DNA of 64,000 nt from Salarias fasciatus (lineage: Eukaryota; Chordata; Actinopteri; Blenniiformes; Blenniidae): contig NC_043763.1 in assembly GCF_902148845.1 (NCBI RefSeq), forward strand, positions 8,919,170-8,983,169, in the 5' to 3' direction. A model generated the notes under the pieces. It had not been told where the DNA came from. It saw only the letters and a program-made list of their open reading frames with translations, and made no database searches. Position 1 is the first letter of the stretch, and each line of letters opens with the position of its first letter. Position numbers and translations under genes: made by a program. Below, in pieces: positions 34,653 through 48,100 of the stretch.

Positions 34653-36665
34653 ATGAAGATGTCTCAGCAATCCACAAATCCAACTTCTTCACTCCTGGTT
34701 CTTCGGTCAGAGTCGCATAATCAAAGCATCCTGAGTAAATTTGACCATCTCAGGAAAAGAGACCTGCTGTGCGACGTCACTCTGGTCGTGGAAGATATGC
34801 ACTTCAAGGCGCACAGGGCCCTGCTGGCTGCCAGCAGTGAGTACTTCACGCTCATGTTTGCGGCAGGCCCTCAGGAAGGTCAGGACCTCCAGGCCTTCTA
34901 CCAGCTGGACGGCGTGGCGGCGCAGACGTTCGCCGCGGTGCTGGAGTTCATCTACAGCTCCCAGGTGTCGGTGGATCAGAGCAGCACTCAGCACCTGCTG
35001 GCCGCCGCTCGTCTCCTGGAGGTCAGCGATCTGGTGGACATGCTCACTGACCTCACTGCAGCAGAGGTCAGAGGTCACGCCGGGGACGTCGGCGTGTTGA
35101 AACCCAAACGAGGACGACCGAAGAAGGATGCGGGTGTGCCCGACCCGAAGCTAAGAGGGCAGGCGGCGCAGAGTGAGAGCTCGGAGGACGGGATCCTCGG
35201 AGATTTGGTGGAGACTCAAATCACAGACGATGCAGACTTTAACCCGGAGGAGCACAACAGTCGACAGAGCAAACGCAAGATCCGACCCCCGGTCAAATAT
35301 AAAGGCTACAAGGTGGGCAAGGATGTAGCGGTGAGCAAAGAGACGGGGAAGAGAGGCAGAAAGAAGAAATACCCCAACACTGAGCCTCGTTGTGAGGAGT
35401 GTGGGAAAGTGTTTAAGAACCACCCCTTCTTAAAGATCCACCAGAGGACTCACACAGGTGAGGGAGGACTGAATCAGCACTCAGGCCCCACAGTCACTGA
35501 ATGTTAAACTGTTGGTCTGTGTGGATGCCGCAGATCTCTTCAGTGTGCCTCAACGCTTGGCTAAACTTTCTGTCTCCTCCCCACCAGGAGAGAAGCCTTT
35601 CCAGTGCACTGACTGCGGGAAGAGTTTCACCCAGAAACACACCCTGCTGGATCACCAGCGCATGCACACCGGGGAAAAGCCGTTTGTGTGCAGCGTCTGC
35701 TCCAAAGCACTTTCCACCAAACACTCCCTGCAGGAGCACATGAACCTGCACAGAGGTGGGACCCTAAGAACCTACTGAGTGTTTGCTTCCACATTATCTC
35801 ATGGAGAAAAATCCTCAATAAAACTTGAGAAAGACAGACAGCATATTAGAGCTCTGACTGGATCCACTCACTTATTTGCTGTTATTATTATATTAGATTT
35901 TTCTCTCATATTTAAAGTATCCTGTCAGATGAATAATTTACTATTCACTTGTTTTTTCAGAGGAAAAATCCTTTGACTGTGATAAATGTGGAAAGAGCTT
36001 TACTCAGAAGAGGCAGCTGAAAAGCCATTACAGAGTTCATTCAGGTAAGAAATAAAACCGTTCAAGAGAAGATATTCAACAGAGTGATGAATATGCAGGG
36101 CAAGGAAAATCTGATGGATGCTTTTCCAGGGAAGTCCTTACCGGAGTGCGCTCAGTGTCACCGTAAGTTCATGGATACAGCTCAGCTGAAGAAACACGTC
36201 AGAACTCACACAGGTGAAATCAAAGTCTCCATATTCCTGATAGTCCAACGATAAAGCTTCTGTTTATTAAATGTTTCCTGTCTAAAATGTTCACAGGTGA
36301 GAAGCCGTTCACCTGTGACATTTGTGGCAAATGTTTTACGGTCAAAAGCACTCTGCAGACCCACATCAGGATTCACAGGTGAGAGATGGTTTTTACTTTC
36401 TAGTAAACTAGTGTTTGACTCTTTATCTGCTAAACTCTTCACTTTATGAGCAGACAATCAGTAAATCTGCAGTTTGATGCTGGAAAGTAGAGTTCAGTGG
36501 ACTTTTTTGCCTTTTTTTAATTGCAAATATTTGGTTACTGTAAAACAGTAAAAAGTATATTTTACATTATTGATTCTTAAGCTGTAACAGAACATTGAAC
36601 ATTGAACAAAATCCTTCTTCTGCTATGTACAGTATAGGAGATGTAGATTTGGAAGATGAAATCAG

Positions 36666-36727
<62 letters not shown>

Positions 36728-38032
36728 TTTTTATAAAATTCATCTCGAGCAGCAAAATGTGATTAAAATTCAAAATTAAAGTGAGAGATTGTGCGAAGTT
36801 TACTAAACCTGTAGTTTGAATATTTATAAATTTTAAGATTTTAACAGCCTCCAGCTGTTTTAATTGCTTTTCTTAATGTGTTTATGCAGGGTTTGTTTGT
36901 TTGTTCATTTTTTTGACAATTTTCCAGCTCCTTTAAAAATTTTACTTTCATTAACAGTTCCTGCAGGCTCAGCCTGCAGATCTCTGAGACAAACAATTTG
37001 ATTTTAGAGGGAATCATTTTACATTTATTCTGTGTATAAAACATGACTCTCATATACGTAGAGGGTGTTTTTCAGTCCACTCTGCTTTAATAATTGTGCA
37101 CTGAGATGAAAATGATCCTGGTCATGCCCATTGTGAATATCTGTTGCAGAGGTGAGAAGCCGTACAACTGCAACATCTGCAACAAGTCGTTTTCGGACCC
37201 CAGTGCTCGACGGCGCCACGTCGCCTCCCACTCAGGGAAGAAACCCTTCACCTGCTCCTTCTGCAGCCTGTCGTTCACGCGCCTGGACAACCTGAAAACA
37301 CACACCAAGTCCCACAGCAAGGAGCGAGCGGCGCCGGCGGAGGCCTCCTCAGAGGAGACGGCGGCGGCGGACGCACCGGCGCAGCACGAGGAGGTTCGAA
37401 ACCTCCTGCAGCTGCAGCAGTACCAGCTGCCCCCCGGCTCGGGGCAGGAGATCCAGCTGGTGGTGACGGCCGACGTGGACAACATCAACTTCGTGCAGGC
37501 TCAGGAGCAGGAGATCAGCCTCATCAGCACGGAGGGGGAGGCGGCGCCGTCCGCCCAGTCCAGACTCACCCTCCTCACCCCGCCGTCCGGACACCTGCAG
37601 AACGTGGCTCTGGTCACCGAGGGCGAGGTGGTGGACCCCCAGATCCACGCCATCGGCATGCTGGAGGGGCCGCTGTCGCAGCCGTCCGAGCAGATGCACG
37701 TCATCACTCTCAGCAAGGAGGCGATGGAGCAACTGCAGGTGCAGCACGGCCCCCCGCAGCCGCTGCAGCTGGCGCAGCGGGCCGTCCAGCAGCTGCAGGT
37801 CATGCACCAGCCCGTCCAGCAGGTGGCGCTGGCCCAGGAGAGCCCCGCTGGGCAGGTGGGCAGGGGGCAGCACGGCCGGGCCATTCACATCAGCAGCCAG
37901 AGCAGCCAGCCCATCTCCATCAGCCAGACCAGCGAGCAGCTCTCCGGACACCACATCCAGGGACAGACCTTCCAGATCCAGGCGGGGACCGTGTCCTACC
38001 TGTACACCACCGGGCTGCCGCAGGACAGCTGA
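34653..38032 (+). CDS. zbtb24: Zinc finger and BTB domain protein 24
   Basis: Nuclear transcription factor; in humans its loss causes ICF syndrome type 2, with centromeric hypomethylation through loss of CDCA7 activation. Coding exons 34653-35457, 35588-35755, 35961-36044, 36130-36213, 36297-36378, 37150-38032 sum to 2,106 nt, 701 aa (human 697). A BTB/POZ domain (about 30-140; [20 protein letters not shown]), an AT-hook (KPKRGRPKK, 150-158), and eight C2H2 fingers (about 247-463) appear in the human order; each finger keeps both Cys and both His. Most finger boundaries coincide with exons. The tail is Gln-rich with the conserved [13 protein letters not shown] and [13 protein letters not shown] blocks. 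The ATG at 34653 sits 23 bp into exon 2; a second Met follows two codons later. The gene is divergent from DDO and convergent with CCDC162. Confidence 0.95.
36667..36723. repeat. (AT)n microsatellite in the last ZBTB24 intron
   Basis: About 28 TA/AT units without interruption, inside the 771-bp intron between the exons ending at 36378 and starting at 37150. Confidence 0.9.
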
Positions 38033-38384
38033 GCAGGCCGGGACCAGCAGGGCCGAGACCAGGACTCTCATTTCATCATGTGTTTAAAGCAGTGATCGAA
38101 TGTTGGGCCCCCCTCTGTCATCTCCATTTTTACCTGGAAAGACATCCAGTAGCACCGTATTGTGACATTTTCAGATTTTTATGAGAAAATATTTTACATT
38201 TCGATATTTTATCTCCTTTTTACTGCTGTTTTTTTGAGGGCGCAGATAAACATTTGAAGTTGGCCAGTACTGAACTTTTTACTCATATTTGAAAGCCAAA
38301 ACTTAAATCTGATATTATTTACACTCCTGATGCATCCTCCATCCAGCTTCTTTCCTGCTTTGTCCATATGGAATCACGGTCCTC

Positions 38385-38580
38385 TGTAACTTCCTCCAGC
38401 TCTTCTGGAGGGACTCCCAAGTCGCTCCAAGACCAAACCAGTGACATAATCTCTCCAGCGAGTCCTGGGACGACCTCTGGACTCACCTGGTTAACCTCCA
38501 GTGAGAGCAGGAAGTGACCAGGAGAGCATCTTAATCAGAGGCCCAGACCACTTTAACCGACCCCTCTCACTGTGGAGATA
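38385..38580 (-). repeat. LINE 3' fragment, ZBTB24 3' UTR or just downstream
   Basis: Reverse-orientation copy of the family seen at 17950 and 25735: cctccagctcttctggaggg, actcccaagtcgctccaaga, aatctctccagcgagtcctg, ggttaacctccag and aggagagcatcttaatcaga are its parsed blocks. It is truncated and has many changes. Confidence 0.6.
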
Positions 38581-39050
38581 TCACATAAATATGATGCACA
38601 CATTCCTTAAATCTGCCTTAATACCTGAGATAAAGAGGAAAGATTTACAGTTGAATGTAGAGCTTGGAAACACAGTGATGTAGCGGTTCTCACTCCTGTC
38701 TCACAGAGAGAAAAGCCCCAGTTTGACTCAAGGTTCTAGAGTTTGCCTGTTCTAAAAAGAAAAAATATATATATTCCTGAATTTAATTAAGGCATTTTTA
38801 TCATGCCATAAAGCAAAGGTGATTTGACACCAGCCTCACTTCTGCTTCTGGATCAAGTGATCTAAACAAATACTCCTGCAAACCTCTAAACTGAACTTTA
38901 CTCTTAAAAAAGTAACTTGGAAAACCTTAATAGTTACACTTTAACGCCATAAATAGAACAGAGAAAACTTGCATAACACTGCTGAAAAATATCTAATTTT
39001 AAATATGAACCAAACCAGCTGTTTTCAAATGAACCAATGAGTAACTGAGC

Positions 39051-39056
39051 AATAAA
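39051..39056 (+). terminator. Possible ZBTB24 poly(A) signal
   Basis: AATAAA about 1.0 kb after the ZBTB24 stop and 137 bp from the CCDC162 stop on the other strand. If used, the two 3' UTRs nearly meet or overlap. Confidence 0.35.
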
Positions 39057-39192
39057 AAGTCTTTCAGCAGAAAGTTTCTTAAATGTGTTTTATAAATGAA
39101 TTAATTCAGTCCATGGATGCACATGAAGCCGTCAATCTAAAGAAAGGCTGTGTCAGCAGGTGAAAGCTGGTCCAGGACCCACACTGTGCTCC

Positions 39193-42100
39193 TCACAGGT
39201 CTGGTAACAACACTTCAGCCGTCTGGACGCGAAGGCGAGACGGATCCTGGTAGGAAAACAAAAACACCTATTTTATTATTTTATCTGTTATAAATAAACA
39301 AAGTCACTAGTGTCTTAAAACATAATGTTCTATGTATTTGATAAGGCAGGATCTCAACAGTTTACCGCCCTAAATGTGCTCTGCTGCTTGTGTTCCTGCC
39401 TCAGCTCCGTCTCACCCTGCCGTTCCAGCGGCCCGTCGACGTCTCGGCCCTCTCGTGTCTCGGCTCTGCTGTGAGGCCCCGAAGAGTGCCGAAGGCCGCC
39501 GAGCTGCCAAGAGTCCGCTGAGCGCTCCTGCCCGGACCTGAGACCGAAATAACACAGAGACAGAGAGCAACAACGCAAATTAAAATGTCACGGAGAAAAC
39601 TGGCAGTAACTTCACTCCTGAACCGCAGGAGCAGCTCAGCAGAGACGACTGGATTCTCTCTTCACCGCTCCGCTCTGAGATGGAGGCGACGGTGGGTCTG
39701 AGGTGGGTGGTGTACCTGCTGAGGGGCTTCTGGTGCTCAATCTGCTGAGCGACAGCGTGCAATATGTCCGGCTCTGACCTGAGAGAGAACAAACGGTATG
39801 AGAAGCAGGAAAGAAATGTCAAGATTACCTGAGGCAGATGGACAAAATCTTTCAGGACAGATCAGATCCAGAGAGGCTGGATCTCACTGTGTACCTGACA
39901 TGGACAACAACAGTTACAGCCGATATAAGAATATATCAGGTCTCTGTTCTCCTATTAAGTGAATACAGTAAAGATTTAAGTAAGTGTTATTAATCTGTTC
40001 ATCACTTTTATTGTTCTAAAGTGACGCTGTGGAGGTTTGTACCTGCAGCTGAGCTTTGTCTGCACAGCGCCTCCATGTGGCTGAGCTGGCTCTGCAGCTT
40101 CTCCACCTGCTGGAAGGCCTCCTGTTTGAGGCTGCTCTGCAGCTGCAGCTTCCCCTTCACCTGCACACACCATCATCAGACTCTGCTCATTAGTTCTAAT
40201 ATTTACACACGAAGTGTGACAGACATGAATTGTTTTCCTCAGTGCAGCTTTGGCGCCACCATGTGGCCGATGTGTAGTTTTGTTGGATTAGTGGAATGAT
40301 TTCTAAAATGTATTGTGAAAAGCAGATTTTTGGTGGTTTGCATGAATTTAGAAAAAGGTGATGCATCAAATTAATTGTCTTCAAATTTGCCACACAGATC
40401 TATACTAGTCAAAAGTGCTCTAACTGGTTTGCAGCCCAAGGTCAAAGGTCAAGCTTAACTTACAAGTGTCCCATTTTTGTGAATGTGCATATTTTAAGAA
40501 AACTTTGAGGGATTTTAACTAAACATGTTGTAAATATTAGCAGAATATCACCAAGAGCACAGCTGAAACAGTTTCATGAGCGTCAGCTATGAAACGACAG
40601 ATCTGTGTTTAGCTGCTGATGTTCTGCATGCGCCGACCTGCCGGATCTGCTTGGCGCTGCGCTGCCGCTGCAGCCGGTTGGTCCTGCTGTCCCTGTCCAG
40701 CTGCTCGCTGAGCGCCCTCAGCCGTCTGTCTCTGTCCTCCACGTCCGTCCTCATTTGCTCCAGACTCTGCGCTCGACAGGAGTCCAGCTCCTGCCTGCTG
40801 CGGGCTTCCTGTGCAGACTGATGCCGGGCCGCCTGCAGCTCCGAGGTCTGCCGGCATCAACACACACACACACACAGTGCAGTGAGGATGTCGTACGGCC
40901 ATAAAGTGAGGATCTCATTTCATTTACCTTCCTGCCGAGCAGCTTCTTGGTGCTGCTGCACTCAGCCTGGGTCTGAGCCAGCAGCCTGCGGACGGCGTCC
41001 AGCTCCTCCTGCAGGACGACCTCCTTCTCCTCAGAGACCATCCTCACCCTGACGGCTTCAGAGCGACTGGCGATCTCCAGCTGGAAACAACACACACACA
41101 CACTACAGCTGACTGGATGTTCATGTTTCGGTCTCCCAGGAAGTGGGCGTCTCCTCGTGCCGCTCTGACCTGCCGACTCTGAAGAAGCTCTCTGTGGAGT
41201 TTCTGAAGCTCCACCGCCTTCCTCCAGCGGCTCACTGCCTTCTGCTTGCAGAGCAGAGCGCTCAGCCGGCTGATCTCCAGCTTCAACTCATGGACTTCTT
41301 CCTTCTGAAGAAAACATCTATGAGGAGTGTTCTCCAGAGACTGTATGATCTTATCATACCTTATCGTACCTTCAGCTGAGTGAGGAGGAGTCCGTCGTCG
41401 TCTCTCCTGCAGCCATATTTGTTCTTGAGCTGGATAATTTTATCCACTCCCTCTCCTCTCACTCTGCTCACCATCTCACTCACATCCAGCTCCATCTGCT
41501 GACGAAACCCATCCAGTCGGGCCTCAAACACAAACAACACTGGATAATTAGTCCAATAATGAATCGACACAGGAGCGTGGCCATAAGAAAATAGATCCTC
41601 TGAAATAAAAATGCATTAATGTATCTTAACACTTTCTTCATGTTTGCTTTCTAAATGCCCCCCACCACTGATTTAAAGAAGCCTTTCTGCTTGTGCCTCC
41701 TCTCTTGTGCTTGTGGACTGATGGATGAACCAGGTTAGAAGTCTGACCTGCAGCTGGATGCAGGTGGAGAACAGGTGTCGGACCACGGGGTCGTAGCGCT
41801 CTCTGTATTTCAGACCGAGCCGCTCCTCTGATGTCCTCCCCTCCTCTCTCAGGTGAGCCACTTGAGTTCGCAGGTCTGAGATCTCCAACATCATCTCACG
41901 ACAGAGCCCTGCCGTCTGAAGGATGAACACATACGATGAAAACCTTTTTATTTAAAGGAATGTAAGGAATGAGGAAAAAAAAAAAGAGGAAACAGTCAAG
42001 TTGACAGTGGTTTAGTAAAACAATCCAGCTGTTTAAACCGCAGCAGCAAATCACTCCTGATCCAAAGTGGAAGAATGCAGGAGTGAGTGCATGTACCTCT

Positions 42101-45100
42101 GTGTGAGAATTATTCATTTGAGCATCTTCAAGACTCTTCAGATCCTGCAGGAATATGTGAAAAAAGATAGATGAGTAAAACCATTAAAGACGCATGAAAG
42201 ACTCCATTTAAAGCAAACTTCAGGGCAACCTTAGCCTGACTTTTAATTGAATTTTATATGAATTTGATCCATCCATCCTCCAGACTGCTTCTCTGCTCCT
42301 GGTGTCCTGCTTTCAATAGAAAACCTATTTACACCTTTACCATCAGCTGCACCTTATCAGACGTGTGCAGCACATGATGCAGGATCGACTCCTGAAGATT
42401 CTAGTCTGGACCACTGCTCCTCTACTTTCAAACGTTTTTACCAGAGTTGTTTAGATTTGAGGAAATCAGAAAGCACCTCAACAGTGTTTCCATTGCAGTC
42501 TGTTATCAGCTTCTCAACACCATCAAAAGCACACAATAATATTGAAGAGCTACCAGATAATAAATATTTGTCACTCAACAGCAATAAATCAAAATAAATC
42601 CTCTAAATCTCAAAGTGAGAGGGTGATAGATCCATCTACAAGCCACAAGTGAATGTACACATTCCCTCGTCACCATAAACTGCGACGTCAGTAAAATGTG
42701 ACCACTAAATGAGCTGTCTGCACATGCATACGGTACCTGTTCTTTGTGGTACAGCAGCTCCGTCTGCTGCCGCAGAATTTGCTCGTAAAACTGTGAGTAA
42801 AAGAGGAAGTTCTGGCGCTCCCTGTCCATCACTGAGGAGGCGAGGTGATTCAGACACTGCTGCAGGTGGTGCTGGGAGAATTTCACCTGGAACAGAAAAC
42901 ACATCATTAAAGCATTAAAAGCATCATTATCAATCACCGTGTGAAATGAAGGAGGACGCAGCACACTGAAATAATGAGTGGAGTGCAGCTATACAGTATC
43001 TCTATTGTTTCTCAGATGCAATTTTTTTTTTTTTTTTTGGTTTTGGTTTTAAAATACAGACTGAAAGACTTGACAATGAAGAGTACTTTCAAAAATAACA
43101 AGCACCCTCTAGTGGCTTCATACAGTAAAGACAGTGGTTCATGAGGCCTCATCTGCCCATCACTAACCATGGCTGTAGCTGTGGCTCAGCTTTACCGATC
43201 TGATCCAGAGTCTGATGCAGAAGCAGAGGCTTCTGAAGAAATCCAAACTCAAACTCTGCAGTAGCAGCACTTACGAATACGATGTGTCTCGATATTTTTC
43301 TTTTTACTTTGTGTATTACCAACAGTGTGTTGTGAGATGACTTCCTGGTATGTTGTGAGTTTCCATGACAGCATGTTTGAAAAAATGAAAAAAGAAAACT
43401 TTTGTTTGCTCCTGGCTTTGGACCAACTTCCCTTCATTTCACTGTATCAGTTTTTTCAAAATGCCTTAGCATGTAGCATTGTGACTCTCATGGGGTTTCA
43501 ACAGTCGACTTTAAACCATAGGTCTCAACATTCGATGGCTCTCTATTAGACGGGATTAAAATGTTTTCTTCCAAACACTGAGTTAGTTGAGCCCATATGG
43601 CTCGGTCTGGCAGGTTTCTGAGAATTCAGCATCCAGTTCCAGTAAAGCAGGCTGGTAAAGTCCAATTTTCTGAGAAAATCACTCTCAATGCCCATCGGAG
43701 AGGCGATTCAGTCTGTTTTGACCCGCTGTGGATCTCAGTTTGATTTTCACAAGTCCCTGTTTTGAGACTGAGCATCCCCCACTGAACAGTAACGTCAAAA
43801 GAGTCTCAGTGCGATATGGAAACACCGACCACGGCTGTACGGGCAGCAGAAGGGACTGAGGGGGGATCAGACCACCACAGATGTGATTCTTAGAGAGGGC
43901 AGAACGACATACTAGAATTTCAACTTCCTTGATTGAAAGGGAAAGAAAAATAAAACTGTGACTCTGAGGAAAATCAGGCACTGTGACTGTTGCACCCTCA
44001 GAGGCCGTAGTGAGGATCACATCCAGGTTCTGGTAGAACCTTAGGATTTTTTTTTAAGGAAAAGGCACTTTAATGAAGAAAATCCCAAAAAACATGGAAT
44101 TTAATGTGTGTTTTAGGAGTTTAAATGAACATAAAGGAAATCACTGATGCATGTGGTTTTGCTTTGTTCCTGAAGAAACCTAAATCCAGAATGAAAACAT
44201 CTTCAATCACGCTGGCGGAGGTAACTGTTCTCCATCATTTGGTGTGTTTGTTTTTCATACCTCTCCCTCGGCCCGCTCGGCTCCCTCCATCAGCTGCTGG
44301 ATGAAGGTTTCCACCATCTGCGGCCGCTCGGGGGCCAAACTCTGCTTCAGAGGGGCTTTTTTCCACAACTCTGACGGCACACAGGAAGGATTACTGTAGC
44401 GTCTCTCCTGCATTGTTCAAGGTGAAGCATTAAACCTACTCTCAGATACCTGTGGGCAGACGTGCGTGTTGTCGAGCCCGCTCGGCCGCCGCCAGCGTCA
44501 GCTCCCGGCTGATCCTCCTCTGCAGCGCCGCCACCATGTCCCACTCGGTGCTCTCCATCAGGAGGCGAAGCTGCCACAGAGACACGTCTCAGAGGGAGGA
44601 TCTGCCATCGTGGAGATGCGCAGAGTGAGAATGATTCTGCTCCAACCTGCCAGGTTTTCACCTCCACCTCTGAAGCTCCAGGAGGGGGCAGGAGAGACTG
44701 GCTCCCTGAGATCAGCGCCTCATAATCTCTTTCTTTTCCCATTTGACGAGCCAGAGCTCTCATACTGGGGAAAAATATTTCAGTTCTGTGGAGAACGTGG
44801 ACAATTTCTGTCAGATTTATCACTCAGATGTTACAAAACAGATTCAAAGAAGTACAGATGTGAGCAGAAAGACATGTTGTCAGTGACCTTTAGATTATTT
44901 TACAGCATCAAGATGACATTGGAGTTTATTCATTTCTCAAGAAATGTTAAAAACACATTGCTCTTCAATGTGGCCCGGCTCTGTTCAGGACCAAAATGGA
45001 CGTCATTTCACCTGTAGAGTTTCACAAACTGCTGATAAAGAGCCGCGGTCCTGAAGGCGTGCACGCCCAGACGGGCTCGGGCCCAGTTTTCCTTGAAGAC

Positions 45101-48100
45101 CTGGAGCTGCTTGGTGAGCAGGAGGAAGCCTTTCAGCACAGACTGGACCCTGACGGGATCCGGACGAGAAGCTGGCGCTTCGTCAGCCTCCTGCAGAAAA
45201 CACACAACATAATGAAAAGCTGCGTGTCACACAGATACAGATCGCTCACATCAACGAGCAGAGTCATGAAAACTTTACCTGGTGGGGTCTGTCCCTGGGC
45301 AGGGGGTCGTTGTCATTTTGGCCACGAAGACAAACCGGCTCGGCCTCCCGTCCGCTGTTCAGGACGTCCTCCATGAGCAGGGACACGCCCAGGATGGCGG
45401 CGTTGGCCTGAAGTCTGCTGCGGCTGCTCAGACCACTCAGACAGAGCTGCAATCGCACAACAAACATTACATTTCATTATAAAACACATCACTACTAACA
45501 GAAGCACTAAAACAAGACATGCACCTGCATGCAGTCTTCAATAGGCGGAACGTCCCAAACATGCAGAGGGAGCAGTCCGTGGCAGGCCAGGAAACTCCTC
45601 CACGGAAACATCCTCTGCGCCTGCATTGTCCACGATCACAGAAACACAATCCTCCTCAGACTAACGCGTCCTTTAACACGTTCTTCACTCCACTGTGACT
45701 GGATGAAAGTACCTCACAGCCCCGGGTCTCCAGAGGTCGAGGGACAGGCAGCGTCAGGCTGAACGCGTCCCTCTGCAGGCTGTTACTCAGCAGAGGGAGA
45801 GCATTCACCATGTTGTCACTCACACTGAGATAAGAAGCAACGTCACCCGAGGACAGGAAGGAATCCCTGAACACACAGAGGAGATGAATAGGATTATTAA
45901 CTTCAGGTTGTGGTGTTAAAGGAATTTAATCTATTTTAACCGTAGCTGCTGACCTGATGAGGGTGCGGATGGCGGTGTCGAACTGCAGCAGGATCACCTG
46001 CCTGCGCAGCTGCAGCAGCCGGCCAACCGTCTGCAGACAGCTGGGACTGGGCAGACGCTCAACCTGCCGCTGGATCTCCTGCAGCTCTGTTGCTGTGCAT
46101 CACACAGATCAGACGAGCAGGAGGAGGACACAGAGACTGATACAGACTGTTTATTTGCTATTTTTTGATTCATTTTGTATCTTTTGTACACTTTAAGGTT
46201 TGTGGAGGACGCTGCTTACAGTTACACATGTTAAAAAACTTTCAGATCAACAGTAATTGATCAACTGAAGTCTAAGCGTGGATGACAGATGCCTCTTCTT
46301 GGCTGCTATAGTTTAAGTTTTACCTTTAGGAAAGATGTGATGCTTACAGTTGTCACTCAGACCTACCGATGCCTTCAGGGCCTCCCCAGTCGGCAGCCAG
46401 ATGCGAGCCGGCTGCATCCCCTCGTCTCCAGCGCCGCTCTCCTCCGCTCCCCAGTTTGGAGAAACTCAGCAGAAAATAAATGTTGTCGTGAAGCGCCGAG
46501 ACGATCTGCAGCGTGTGATTGAGAGCTTCACCGCATGCCTGGTGGCATCAGAAAGATTGAAAATTAATGTGCAAGAAAATAAACAACAGGTAGTTAAGCT
46601 GTAAAAATGAAGACAAATTGTTCCCCACAAGCTGGAGTCAAACAGAAGAGAACGAGTTGCTGAAATATGTGCAAATAAAACAGATTTCTCAGATCTGCTT
46701 CTTTCCAATCTACCTGAAACCTCAAGAAAACCCTGAATATCAAATCGGCTTGTGACCTCCAGCACGGCCTGTGGGAATCCCAGTGATGCATTTAAGTGTC
46801 TCACCGAAACATCCAGCGTTTTGAACATGTGGAGCACTTCAGTGAAGTGGGGGATGAACCACAGGTTGAGGAGCGTTTTACCGTCTGCACATGACAGCTG
46901 TGGTGGTCGACCCTGAAAGAGCCTGCTGGTGAGAAAGTTCAGTTTTATGAGCTAATCTGGCTCACGATAAATTAATATTCCAACAGTTGAATGTCCTTTA
47001 GTGATCTTACATGTGTAATACTGACCACTGCCTGTCCATTAAGTAATAATTTTGACCATTTTTAAGGTAATAAGGCTGATAATGTAATTTGTGCCAAGAA
47101 TGTAATATGATATTTGAACCTTTATCACTTTGCTAATAATGTAATCAATCAAGTATCATTAAAAGGGCTGTATTCCGTAGACATTAAAGCTTTGTTACTG
47201 GTTTTGTGCAGTTTTCTTAAGCAAACTAGGTATAGTGGATCAGATAGTCGTCATATTCATTCATTGAAGATACAAACTCAGCAAGAACCTCTCTTTCAAT
47301 CATTGTAGCAAAAAAATCTGGTAACACTTTATTTGAAGCCCCCCTGTATAACACATTATAAGTACATTTATAAAGCATTATAATACCATTATATCATGTG
47401 TAGCTGTGGTTATAAACACTCATAGATGATCACAATGCCAGGACCTAACCCTAACCCTAACCCTAACCCTATGCTGTATAGTGGGTTATAAAGCATTATG
47501 ATCATGTGTTATACCTTGTGCTTCAAGTAAAGTGTTACCAAAATTCTTACTATTTTAAAACATTTTTGGCTGTTACAATGTTAATTATTGACATCAAATC
47601 ATAAATGAAAGTTGATTTAAACATGTAAATTGGAGTTAGTAAAAAAATTGTGTAAAAGGCCTTCTATAGTTGAATTTACAACTTATATTTTATTATAGCT
47701 ACAACATTACAACCTGCGACGCTGTTGTAGAGTTTCCTTGAGATTTTGTGAAATCTACATATTCATACATTGAAACCCAGAAATCGTGAAAGAAAACACA
47801 AAGCTAAGGTCACTGAAAGGAAGTCAGCGTTACCGTTGAGTTGAGCTGAGATCACCGCCTGAAGCCAAACTCTCCTCAGGCTTTTTCTCTTGTCCAACCA
47901 GGAAGTGGGCCCGACGGATGGAGGGGAAGTCATCCAGGAGTGAAGTCAGGCTGTAGTAATATGTAAGGATCTGCGCTCTCACACAGTGCAGAGACATATG
48001 AGTGCTGAACCTGTGAATATAAGTCAACACATGTGCAAAGACCAATATGATTTTATTTAAAGCAGCTCTGTTACATGTTCCTCTGCTGCTGGTTTTCAGT

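Noticed and set aside
37349-38071. 240-codon minus-strand frame over the last ZBTB24 exon
   Set aside because: Antisense shadow of a GC-rich, Gln-rich coding exon; Leu/Gly/Val-rich low complexity.
46714-46804. Extension of the CCDC162 exon past 46805
   Set aside because: The frame stays open, but a strong GTGAGA donor at 46804 in phase 0 matches the phase-0 start of the next exon (46538), whereas the extended form ends out of phase.
47444-47470. Telomere end or assembly break
   Set aside because: Only 4.5 repeat units, enclosed by a MITE and by continuous CCDC162 exons on both sides.
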